From assembly GCA_016719225.1 (NCBI GenBank), contig JADKAN010000004.1, positions 124,001 to 188,000 on the forward strand: a DNA stretch of 64,000 nt. Reading direction: 5' to 3'. The notes below the pieces were generated by a model. It was given only the letters and a program-made list of their open reading frames with translations, did not search any database and was not told where the DNA came from. Position 1 is the first letter of the stretch. Every line of letters begins with the position of its first letter. The translations under genes and the position numbers were made by a program. This document shows positions 8,854-16,482 of this stretch, one piece after another. The stretch is from Flavobacteriales bacterium. Lineage in GTDB: Bacteria; Bacteroidota; Bacteroidia; Flavobacteriales_F; PHOS-HE28.

Positions 8854-10371
8854 ATGTTCGAGGCTAACGTTGACCTCATCAACTCGGCCAACAACTACGG
8901 CTACGACCACCTAGGCAACCTCACACGCGACAACCGCGAAGAGATCGCCGACATTCAGTGGACCGTTTCCGGAAAAGTGAAGAGCATAACCCGCACAGCA
9001 GGCAGCAACAAGCCCGAAATGAGCTTCGGCTACGGTGCCGATGGACAACGCATTACCAAGACCGTAGGCGACCCCACCGCCGGTGGCTACCGGGAGTATT
9101 ATCTTCGTGATGCACAGGGGAACATCATGGCCACGTACCGCTATACCAACAATGGCACAACCAGCTTGAAGGTAACGGACCGCCCCATTTATGGCAGCAA
9201 GCGCATTGGTAGCTACACCCGGCCCATGGAGATCGCGTGGGAAGCTATACCCACGTATTACGTGAACTACGTGCAGCCCATGAACACGCGGCTTCTGCAC
9301 TATGAATTGAACGACCACTTGGGGAACGTTACGGCGGTGGTAACGGGGCATTTGGCAAACGGGAACGACGCGGGTTCCCCATGGCAGGCTGATTTGAAGA
9401 CCGCGCAAGGGTATGAGGCCGGCGGGTCTCTTTTACCTGGTAGGAATTATTCAAGCAGCTCGTACGCATACGGCTTCAACGGAATGCGCAAGGACGATGA
9501 GGTCTACGGCGCGACGGGGACCAGTTACGACTTCGGGGCAAGGATGTATGATCCGAGGATCATGCGCTGGATGAGCCTTGACCCTTTGGCCGCTCAATCC
9601 CCAGACAAATCGCCTTACAACTTTGTCTCAAACAATCCGATCAGCCGAGTTGATAAGGATGGCCGAATTGACTTTGAGTATACGGTTTCCTACCGTTGCA
9701 ACGCGGACAAGACTTACACCAAAGTCATCAACGCTACTGCCGTTTATTACGTTGTCAACTTGACCGCTCAGCAGCATCTTACCGCAAACCAGATACCATC
9801 GAATGGTGATCGGAACTTCAGTGTTACGAATACCAGTCCGGGTGGGAATGGTGTCAATCCACAGCATGCGGACGGTACGGCAATAACCGCGTTAGAGTTC
9901 AACATTGACATAACATACAAGGATTTGAAACCTGCTGATTATGGACAGATGCCTAATGGGGCCAATGTAATTTTTGTGGTGGACGAAGTGAAGGAAGCTG
10001 GACCGGAAAAGTCCGCATTGGCTTGGGCAAATAGTGATGGACAAGCCATCGTTTCCTCTTATCTCAGCTCCATGAAAAGTGGAGTTATGACGCATGAGAA
10101 AGGACATAACTTTGGTCTGACCTTCGAGGGGGGGCCAGATGACGGTACTCATTCCTCAGATCCCAAGTCGGTAATGTTCCCCTCTGTTGGAGGTAGCCAA
10201 TTCCCCACCTCTGCAATGGAGAAGGTTGTTGGGTCAATGGGCATTTCCGGTTATCAAAAAGAGGGCACTTACCACTACGGTAATAACAACGCCAGAGAGC
10301 AAGGCCGAGAACTTCTCAAAGACAAAGCAGAGAAGTACAATTCTCAGGGCTATGATGGAGTTACGCGATAG
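8854..10371 (+). CDS. truncated RHS-repeat protein with C-terminal zincin-like domain (possible polymorphic toxin)
   Basis: From the ATG at 8854 the product has 505 residues. Residues 15-270 are the end of an RHS/YD-repeat shell: YGYDHLGNLTRDNREE, LNDHLGNVTAVV, YGARMYDPR-like FGARMYDPRIMRWMSLDPLA and SPYNFVSNNPISRVDKDG, the usual core-associated end after which toxin domains begin. Residues 270-505 are unlike RHS and contain MTHEKGHNFGL (H414, E415, H418) and a downstream SVMFPSVGG resembling the Met-turn of metzincin proteases. The usual third histidine is not in place. The large N-terminal RHS part and any signal peptide are missing, so it is a remnant or an orphan cassette. The frame is open to 8605 but that part is antisense to tsaC. 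It overlaps a small lipoprotein gene. Confidence 0.75.
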   Translation: MFEANVDLINSANNYGYDHLGNLTRDNREEIADIQWTVSGKVKSITRTAGSNKPEMSFGYGADGQRITKTVGDPTAGGYREYYLRDAQGNIMATYRYTNNGTTSLKVTDRPIYGSKRIGSYTRPMEIAWEAIPTYYVNYVQPMNTRLLHYELNDHLGNVTAVVTGHLANGNDAGSPWQADLKTAQGYEAGGSLLPGRNYSSSSYAYGFNGMRKDDEVYGATGTSYDFGARMYDPRIMRWMSLDPLAAQSPDKSPYNFVSNNPISRVDKDGRIDFEYTVSYRCNADKTYTKVINATAVYYVVNLTAQQHLTANQIPSNGDRNFSVTNTSPGGNGVNPQHADGTAITALEFNIDITYKDLKPADYGQMPNGANVIFVVDEVKEAGPEKSALAWANSDGQAIVSSYLSSMKSGVMTHEKGHNFGLTFEGGPDDGTHSSDPKSVMFPSVGGSQFPTSAMEKVVGSMGISGYQKEGTYHYGNNNAREQGRELLKDKAEKYNSQGYDGVTR

Positions 10372-10771
10372 CCTTGCTCGTTTTCTTGCCATGGGCGTTT
10401 TAGCGATGTGCAGTTGCACCTCATCGTCTGTTGATTCAAAGCTTGAGCAAACCGGTGTTGCCCAACATTGGTCTATTGAAATCGTCCGACAGCCTAAAAT
10501 AAACATCTTTCGAAACGCGCTTTTTCTTGTTCTGTCAAACGATTCGATCATCGTAAACGACACTCTGGAGGGGAAGCGGTCCTACGCCATAAACCGACAC
10601 GGAAGCAGGCTATTGATAAGCGTCTCCGATGCCGTGGTGACCTATTACGAAGTACCGGTCAAGCTGTTGGACAACGACACGCTTCGCTCTCTTGTGGTGC
10701 TGAAAAACTCCGAGGGCATCTATAAGTCGTTGTATGCGCCCGCGCCGAAAATCGAAGAGGTGCCAATGTGA
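10352..10771 (+). CDS. putative lipoprotein, candidate immunity partner of the RHS C-terminal domain
   Basis: The 139-residue product starts MMELRDSLARFLAMGVLAMC, with a hydrophobic segment ending in CSCTSS that suggests a lipoprotein signal, although the residues before the cysteine are not a canonical lipobox. The mature part is beta-rich (WSIEIVRQPKINIFRNALFL, IIVNDTLEGKRSYAI) with no recognised motif. The start lies 20 bases inside the RHS gene, so the two are translationally coupled, which is the arrangement expected of a toxin and its immunity protein. Base composition is lower in GC than the flanking housekeeping genes. The immunity role is inference from position alone. Confidence 0.6.
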   Translation: MMELRDSLARFLAMGVLAMCSCTSSSVDSKLEQTGVAQHWSIEIVRQPKINIFRNALFLVLSNDSIIVNDTLEGKRSYAINRHGSRLLISVSDAVVTYYEVPVKLLDNDTLRSLVVLKNSEGIYKSLYAPAPKIEEVPM

Positions 10772-11040
10772 CGCACGCTAACGCGAGCAAATAGCCCGCG
10801 CCGCGTTCACGCTGAATACCCCCCTGCACTGCCTCGCGTGCCCCAACGCGGGCACACGCTCGCCTTTTTGGCGAGTGTGTCGCATCATAGGGCGTCCCGC
10901 CCGCCTTTCGTCCCGTCCCTGGCGCAAGACACGATGGTGAATGACCGACGCTGCTCCCACGCGAGATCCACAACTAAGGCTTCAAAATTCAAAGCGACAA
11001 CTTGGATGTTGGACCCTCGCACTATCTATCTTCACGGCGC
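10772..11040. other. intergenic stretch between the two RHS remnants, with hairpins
   Basis: No convincing gene is present here. The segment holds a strong inverted repeat at 10854-10880 and a weaker one just upstream (gtgccc at 10839-10844 with gggcac at 10850-10855). The sequence is GC-rich and short frames in it lack any family signal. It probably represents debris from RHS rearrangement. Confidence 0.5.
10854..10880. repeat. inverted repeat with T5 loop
   Basis: The 11-base arm acacgctcgcc pairs with ggcgagtgtgt, with one G-T wobble, around a loop of five T residues. No T-tract follows on the plus strand. It lies 83 bases after the stop of the lipoprotein gene and could be a terminator-like structure or a recombination hot spot. 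Confidence 0.6.
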
Positions 11041-11440
11041 ATGCCAGTGGTGAAGGACAGAGGGCCGTTCAATGAACCGGTGCTGCCACGCATCCACCAC
11101 GCCTACGACCCGATAGGAAACCTGGTGAAGGACAGCCTCGAAGAGATCCAGGACATCCAGTGGACGGTTTCCGGCAAGGTGAAGGCGATCGCCCGTACCC
11201 CCGGCAGCAGCAAGCCGGAACTGCATTTCACCTACGGGGCCGATGGGCAGCGCACCAGCAAGACCGTGGGCGACCCGGTGAACGGTGGCAGCCGCACCCA
11301 TTATGTGCGCGATGCCCAAGGCAACATCATGGCCACCTACCGCTACACGGTGAATGGCGGTGCCAGCCTGAAGGTGACCGAGCGGCCGCTGTACGGCAGC
11401 AAACGATTGGGCAGCTTCGTGCGCGAAGGTCGGGTGGAAC
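11041..11440 (+). pseudogene. RHS-repeat gene fragment
   Basis: The reading frame encodes YDPIGNLVKDSLEEIQDIQW, VSGKVKAIART, YGADGQRTSKTVGDPV, RDAQGNIMATYRYT and RPLYGSKRLGSF, colinear with residues 17-125 of the RHS protein at 8854. Both the upstream shell and everything after GSKRLGSF are missing: the homology stops about 20 bases before the end of the ATPase coding region on the other strand, and the frame then runs on as antisense of the ATPase. There is no start signal or signal peptide. It is a broken copy of a sister RHS gene, similar to but clearly diverged from the first. Confidence 0.75.
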
Positions 11441-11454
11441 TAGCGCCTTCAAGT

Positions 11455-13968
11455 TCACGGCCTAGACTTCATTCTCCGCTTCATCCATTTGTACACCTCG
11501 AACCAGGCCACCGAAGCGAAGCCGATCACAGCGGTAAGGCCCAGCTGCCCGAAGGTGAGCGGTGCCATGTCGAACAGGCTGGCCACTGGCGGAACATACA
11601 GGGTGACGCCCAGCGCCACCAAGGTGATCAGCACCACGATGCGCAGCACCACGTTCGTGTTCTTGGCTGCCGCGAGGAAGGAGCGTGTGAAGGAGCGGTC
11701 CACGAAGGTGAGGCCGATGTTGGCCATGATCAATGTGCTGAAGACCAAGCTTCGGACCAGTTCTACATCATACCCTCGTTGTACACCGATCCGGTAGCTG
11801 GCCAATGTGCCCAAGGTGATCACCAGCCCTTGCAAAAGGCTGATCCGGATCTCGCGCCACGAGAGGAAGGTCTTGTCCAAGGGACGTGGCGGACGCTGCA
11901 TGCCGCCCTCTTCCAGCGGCTCGCTCTCGTAGGCGATGCTGCACGTGGGGCCCATGATCAGCTCCAGGAAGATCACGTGCATCGGCGTGAAGATGTTCGG
12001 GAACTTCCAGCCCAGGAACAACGGCAGCGACACGGTGAGGATGATCGGGATATGGATGGAGATGATGTACTGCACCGCCTTCTTCAGGTTGTCGTAGATC
12101 TTGCGGCCCATGGCCACGCCGTGTACCATGCCGGCCAGGTCGTCATCGGTAAGCACCAGGGAGGCTGCTTCCTTGGCGAGGTCGCTGCCGCGCTTGCCCA
12201 TGGCCACGCCGATGTGTGCGGCCTTCAGCGCCGGTCCGTCGTTCACACCGTCGCCGGTCATGGCCACCACATGGCCGTCCGCCTTCAAGGCTTCGATGAT
12301 GCGCAGCTTCGCTTCGGGGAACATGCGGGTGAAAATATCCGTTTTCCGCACCGCGTCGCTGAATGCGGGTTCCTCCAAGCGCAGCAGTTCCTCACCATCC
12401 AAGGTGCGGCGGTCGCCGTGGAAACCGATCTGCTGGGCGATGGCCGCCGTGGTGACGGCATTGTCCCCGGTGATGATCTTTACTTGGATGTCGGCCTGCT
12501 CGAACTGGCTGAAGACCTCGCGGATGTTGTGCTTCGGTGGATCCACGAAGGCGACCAGCCCGAGGTATTCGATCCGGAAGTCCTCTTGGCTCTCGGGGTA
12601 GGTTTCCGGCGGGTCCTTCACGTAGCCCACGCCGAGCACGCGCATGCCCTTGCGGGCGAAGGCCTCCACCTGGCCCATGGCCGCTTGCTTCTCCTCGGGG
12701 GTGAGCACGGCTTGCCGCAGGATCCGCTCCGGTGCGCCCTTGCAGGCGATGATGCGATGCCCGGCCGCGTTGGCGAAGACGTGGGTCATCATCGGCGGCT
12801 TCCCGCTGATCGGATATTCATGCGCCATGTGCCGCTCGGGGCGTTCATCGTGCGCCGTGTTGCGGGCGTACGCTTCGTGGAGTTCTTTCTCCATCGGGTC
12901 GAAGGGCACGGGCTCGCTGGCCCACATCGCCATTTCCACCAAGGCCTTGGCCTCCGGTGATAGCTGCTCCGCATCGGCCTTCTCCACGGCATCGGTGGCC
13001 TTCACATGCAGCTCCGCCAAGGTCATGCGGTTCTCGGTGATGGTTCCGGTCTTGTCCGTGCAGATCACCGTCGCTGCCCCCAAGGTTTCCACGGTTGTGG
13101 CCCGCTTGGCGATGATGCCCTGCCGCGCCAAACGCCAAGCGCCCAGCGCGAGGAAGGTGGTGAAGGCCACGGGGATCTCTTCCGGAAGGATGGACATGGC
13201 CAAGGTGAGGCCCGTGAGCAAGCTGCCGGAGAGGGAGCCGGTGCGGAGGAAATCCACCGCCCACACCAGCACGAAGAAGACCACGCCCACGATGGCCATG
13301 TTGCGCACAAAGCGCCCGATCTGCACCTGCAGCGGGGTAGGGGGCGGCTCGATGGAGGCCAGCGATCCGCTGATCTTGCCCAAGCGGCTGCCCATGCCCA
13401 CGGCTTCCACCCGGTACAGCGCCAGCCCCGAGACCACTTGCGTGCCCTTGCTCACCTTGGCGTTCTCCGGATCATCCGCGTTCCGCGCCACTGCGAAGGC
13501 CTCGCCGGTGAGGATGGATTCGTTCACACTGAAATCGTTGCTCTGCACAATGGTGCCGTCGGCCGCGAGCAAGCTGCCTTCCTCGGCCACGGCATGGTCG
13601 CCTACCACTACATCCTCCACGGGGATCTTCTCCACCTGCCCGTTGCGCACCACCGTGGCCTGCGGCATGCTCAAGGCTTTCAAGGTGCTCAGGGCCGTCC
13701 GGCTCCGCGAATCCTGGTAGAGTGAAATGGCCGTCAGCAGCAGGATGGCACCCACCATGAAGAAGCCTTCGTTCCATTGCTGGAGCAGGAAGTAGATCAA
13801 GCTGGCCGCCAGCAACAGCAGCACCATCGGCTCGGTAAGGGCATCCTTCAACGCGGGCCAGAAGAAGCCCTTGTCCTCCTTTTCCAGCACGTTGCGACCG
13901 TGCTGCGCTCGCGCGGCCTTTACCTGCTCATCGGTGAGGCCGTCAACGTCGAATGGGTTTCCCTGCAT
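11455..13968 (-). CDS. cation-translocating P-type ATPase
   Basis: The 837-residue protein pumps a cation across the inner membrane using ATP. It starts MQGNPFDVDGLTDEQVKAAR with a cation-ATPase N-terminal domain. Visible motifs are the actuator loop ILTGEAFAV (the family TGES has become TGEA), the membrane motif LPEEIP in helix 4, the phosphorylation site DKTGTIT, a KGAPERI nucleotide-binding motif and the hinge TGDGVNDGPALKAA, followed by about six C-terminal membrane helices. It is P2-like, but the PEEIP motif does not settle the ion, so calcium, magnesium or other cations remain possible. Nine extra upstream codons are open but run towards a repeat. The last codons abut the RHS fragment, and the gene is preceded by an 86-base tandem repeat. 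Confidence 0.9.
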   Translation of the reverse strand: MQGNPFDVDGLTDEQVKAARAQHGRNVLEKEDKGFFWPALKDALTEPMVLLLLAASLIYFLLQQWNEGFFMVGAILLLTAISLYQDSRSRTALSTLKALSMPQATVVRNGQVEKIPVEDVVVGDHAVAEEGSLLAADGTIVQSNDFSVNESILTGEAFAVARNADDPENAKVSKGTQVVSGLALYRVEAVGMGSRLGKISGSLASIEPPPTPLQVQIGRFVRNMAIVGVVFFVLVWAVDFLRTGSLSGSLLTGLTLAMSILPEEIPVAFTTFLALGAWRLARQGIIAKRATTVETLGAATVICTDKTGTITENRMTLAELHVKATDAVEKADAEQLSPEAKALVEMAMWASEPVPFDPMEKELHEAYARNTAHDERPERHMAHEYPISGKPPMMTHVFANAAGHRIIACKGAPERILRQAVLTPEEKQAAMGQVEAFARKGMRVLGVGYVKDPPETYPESQEDFRIEYLGLVAFVDPPKHNIREVFSQFEQADIQVKIITGDNAVTTAAIAQQIGFHGDRRTLDGEELLRLEEPAFSDAVRKTDIFTRMFPEAKLRIIEALKADGHVVAMTGDGVNDGPALKAAHIGVAMGKRGSDLAKEAASLVLTDDDLAGMVHGVAMGRKIYDNLKKAVQYIISIHIPIILTVSLPLFLGWKFPNIFTPMHVIFLELIMGPTCSIAYESEPLEEGGMQRPPRPLDKTFLSWREIRISLLQGLVITLGTLASYRIGVQRGYDVELVRSLVFSTLIMANIGLTFVDRSFTRSFLAAAKNTNVVLRIVVLITLVALGVTLYVPPVASLFDMAPLTFGQLGLTAVIGFASVAWFEVYKWMKRRMKSRP

Positions 13969-13975
13969 GGTGCGC

Positions 13976-14061
13976 GGTGCAGGCCAAAGATGCACATCCT
14001 ACCCGATGAGGAAATTGGACCATGTCCGTTCCGTGAAATAGCTCACATCCATTGAGTACCA
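13976..14061. repeat. tandem direct repeat, copy 1 of 2 (86 bp)
   Basis: This 86-base unit begins 8 bases upstream of the ATPase start codon and is 82/86 identical to the second copy at 14075-14160. On the minus strand it contains a CATCTTTG stretch near the ATPase start, which resembles a weak Bacteroidota -7 box. Confidence 0.9.
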
Positions 14062-14074
14062 GGCATGACTCGGT

Positions 14075-14160
14075 GGTGCAGGTCAAAGGTGCACATCCTA
14101 CCCGATGAGGAAATTGGACCACGTCCGTTCCGTGACATAGCTCACATCCATTGAGTACCA
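14075..14160. repeat. tandem direct repeat, copy 2 of 2 (86 bp)
   Basis: The second copy follows after a 13-base spacer, giving a period of 99 bases, a multiple of three. The four differences from copy 1 are isolated substitutions. It ends immediately before the promoter-like box of the divergent rhodanese-thioredoxin gene. Confidence 0.9.
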
Positions 14161-14167
14161 ACCCGCC

Positions 14168-14175
14168 TAATTTTG
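14168..14175 (+). promoter_or_regulatory. Bacteroidota -7 box TAATTTTG
   Basis: TAATTTTG fits the TAnnTTTG consensus and lies 56 bases upstream of the rhodanese-thioredoxin start codon. A TTG at 14151-14153 at the end of the tandem repeat is closer than the usual -33 spacing. Confidence 0.45.
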
Positions 14176-14231
14176 TCCAAGCTTTGGGTAGATGCATGGG
14201 CAACTAACCTGATCCGCTGACTGAATACCCC

Positions 14232-14942
14232 ATGTCCACCTACAACGCCCTCCTCTTCGCTCCGCTCTTGCTCCTCTGTAGTTGCTCCAGCGGCCAAACA
14301 CCGGATCCGGGTGCCACATTGCCCGCTAAGGAGTTCCAACAGAAGATGGCGGTAATGCCGTCGGCTCCGTTGCTGGATGTGCGTACACCGGAGGAATTCT
14401 CAAAGGGACATTTAGCCAGTGCGCAGAACTGGAATTGGTCCGATGGCCAGTTCAAGCAAAGATCAAGTGAGTTGGATCCGGCGCAACCGGTCTTCGTGTA
14501 TTGCCTTAGTGGTGGCAGAAGTGCAGCGGCCGCGAGCATGCTAAGGTCAAAGGGTTTTACGCAGGTGTATGAACTGCAAGGTGGGATCATGAAGTGGAAC
14601 GCGGCCAACCTGACGGTAGAGACTGCTGATGGTGCTCCAGCAACGGCTGGCATGTCCAAGGCGGACTTTGAGGCGTTGTACAACACGGACAAAGTAGTTC
14701 TGGTGGACTTCTACGCCGACTGGTGCGCTCCGTGCAAACGGATGAAGCCATACTTGGACGAGATCGGCAAGGAAATGGCAGACAAGGTGACCGTGGTGCG
14801 CATCGATTGCGATGCCAACCCCGGACTTTGCAAGGAGCTGGGTGTGGAAGCCCTACCGGTTCTTCATGTATATAAGAACAACAAGCTGACCTGGCAGAAC
14901 ACCGGATTTATCGGGAAGGGGCAGGTGGTGCAGCAGTTGTGA
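14232..14942 (+). CDS. rhodanese-thioredoxin fusion lipoprotein
   Basis: The 236-residue protein has a short signal ending in a lipobox-like LLLLCSCSSG, so it is probably an envelope lipoprotein. Residues about 30-130 form a rhodanese domain with LLDVRTPEEFSKGHLASA and the active-site loop YCLSGGRSAAAA (catalytic Cys in CLSGGR). Residues about 140-236 form a thioredoxin domain with FYADWCAPCKRMKPYL, which holds the redox WCAPC pair, and EALPVLHVYKNNK with the cis-proline. Together they suggest sulfur or thiol-disulfide transfer at the periplasmic face. It stands alone, divergent from the ATPase, with its own promoter-like box. Confidence 0.9.
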   Translation: MSTYNALLFAPLLLLCSCSSGQTPDPGATLPAKEFQQKMAVMPSAPLLDVRTPEEFSKGHLASAQNWNWSDGQFKQRSSELDPAQPVFVYCLSGGRSAAAASMLRSKGFTQVYELQGGIMKWNAANLTVETADGAPATAGMSKADFEALYNTDKVVLVDFYADWCAPCKRMKPYLDEIGKEMADKVTVVRIDCDANPGLCKELGVEALPVLHVYKNNKLTWQNTGFIGKGQVVQQL

Positions 14943-14972
14943 GATCACCCGTATTTTCGGGGGCTGACCTCC

Positions 14973-16460
14973 TTACGCTCCCAACTCCTCCACATACTTC
15001 CTGTCGTTCGCCAAACGTGGCACCTTGCTTTGTGCGTCATTCATGCCGCGTGCTTTCATCCAGCCGACAAAGCCACCGCGCTTCACCTGCACGACCACTA
15101 AGGGCTTCAAAACCTTTCCGGTAATGAGGTCTTTGTAATAAGGGTTGCGATGTTGCAGTGCCTCGTCGATCGTGTGCGCGAAGCCGGCCATGTCCTTCGG
15201 TGGAGCTGCGAACTCAATATGCCATTCGTGGAAAGGGAGTCCTTCTCGTGGTGAAAGCTGTGGCGCCACAGTGAACTCGGCTACTTCGCACGGATGCGCG
15301 GACACCGCATCTTTCAGCGCACCCTCCACTTCATCAGCTATCACGTGCTCCCCGAAGGCGCTGGTGAAATGCTTGGTCCGCCCGGTTACTACGATGCGTG
15401 GCGGCTTCAGCGAGACGAACTTCACCGTGTCACCTATCTCGTAGCCCCAAAGCCCGGCGTTCGTGTGCAGCACTAACGCGTAATTCACGCCGAGTTGAAC
15501 TTCGCCGACGGAAAGTCGGCGCGCATCGGACTTGCCGAGCTCGCCGGTGTCGATGAACTCGAAATAGATGCCATTGTCCAGCACGAGCAAAAGACCCTCA
15601 CCGGGACCTTGGTCCTGGTAGGCAATGAAGCCTTCGCTGGCCGGGAAGGTCTCCACACGGTCCACCGTTCCGCCGATCAATGCTTCCATGCGGCTGCGGT
15701 AAGGCTCGTAGCTCACGCCACCGTACACGAAGAGCGAGAAATTCGGGAAGACCTCTTTCACTGTGACCTTGCCGGTACGGGTCAACAACCGCTCGAAATA
15801 CATCTGCACCCAAGCCGGGATCCCGCTGATCAGGCGAAGGTCGGCGGACATTGTTTCGCCAACGATCGCTTCCACCTTCGTTTCCCAATCGGGGATGCTG
15901 TTAGTGGCGAAGCTGGGCATACGGTTCTTCAGCAGGTAGGCCGGCACATGATTGGCCACTATGCCGCTGAGCCTGCCGCTGGGCACGTTTCCCTTGCGGT
16001 CCAGTACCGGGCTTCCTTGGAGGAATATCATTCTGCCGTCCACAAAGGCCGTGTTGCCGCTGCGCTCGATGTAGGCGAATAGGGCGTTGCGTGCACTGTC
16101 GATGTGGTTTGGCAGACTCGCCTTGGTAATGGGGATGTATTTCGCACCGCTCGTGGTGCCGCTTGTCTTGCACAGGTATAGTGGAAGCCCCGGCCAGAGC
16201 ACGTTGTGTTCCCCATTCACGATGCGGTCGATCCATGGGCGCAACGCTTCGTAATCACGAAGCGGCACGGCTTTTATCAGGGACGCGTGATCCTTCACAT
16301 GTTCCAGCCCGTGCTCTTTTCCGAAGGCGGTATGTTTTCCACCGCTGATCAACTTACGTAGAACGGCCTGCTGTGCCGCCACAGGGTTCATGGCTGTGTG
16401 CATTACCCTGGCCGTGGAATGCCGGGCTAAAAGCTTTGCCGCAAAACTCTTCAATGACAT
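14973..16460 (-). CDS. GH3 family acyl-acid-amido synthetase-like protein
   Basis: The 495-residue protein belongs to the GH3 family of adenylate-forming enzymes, which in plants conjugate amino acids to auxin or jasmonate; bacterial substrates are unknown. Family landmarks are CKTSGTTSGAKYIPIT (the nucleotide-binding loop), FPASEGFIAYQD, GLWGYEIGDTVKF and VVTGRTKHFTSAFGEHVI. I chose the ATG at 16458-16460 (MSLKSF); the frame is open to a TTG six codons upstream. It follows the M23 peptidase gene by 22 bases on the same strand and is probably in one transcript with it. It is cytoplasmic, with no signal peptide. Confidence 0.9.
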   Translation of the reverse strand: MSLKSFAAKLLARHSTARVMHTAMNPVAAQQAVLRKLISGGKHTAFGKEHGLEHVKDHASLIKAVPLRDYEALRPWIDRIVNGEHNVLWPGLPLYLCKTSGTTSGAKYIPITKASLPNHIDSARNALFAYIERSGNTAFVDGRMIFLQGSPVLDRKGNVPSGRLSGIVANHVPAYLLKNRMPSFATNSIPDWETKVEAIVGETMSADLRLISGIPAWVQMYFERLLTRTGKVTVKEVFPNFSLFVYGGVSYEPYRSRMEALIGGTVDRVETFPASEGFIAYQDQGPGEGLLLVLDNGIYFEFIDTGELGKSDARRLSVGEVQLGVNYALVLHTNAGLWGYEIGDTVKFVSLKPPRIVVTGRTKHFTSAFGEHVIADEVEGALKDAVSAHPCEVAEFTVAPQLSPREGLPFHEWHIEFAAPPKDMAGFAHTIDEALQHRNPYYKDLITGKVLKPLVVVQVKRGGFVGWMKARGMNDAQSKVPRLANDRKYVEELGA

Positions 16461-16482
16461 GCGAAAGGATGACCCCAAGCGA

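Noticed and set aside
11002..12960. 652-codon plus-strand frame crossing the RHS fragment and the ATPase
   Set aside because: Beyond the RHS part it is antisense to the ATPase and shows the usual His/Glu/Gln-rich mirror composition of a GC-rich gene.
13943..14203. Open minus-strand frame of 86 codons encoding a repeated peptide (LVLNGCELxHGTDxVQFPH)
   Set aside because: It is created by the 99-base repeat period; it has no start context or family signal and covers the ATPase promoter, so it was kept only as a DNA repeat.
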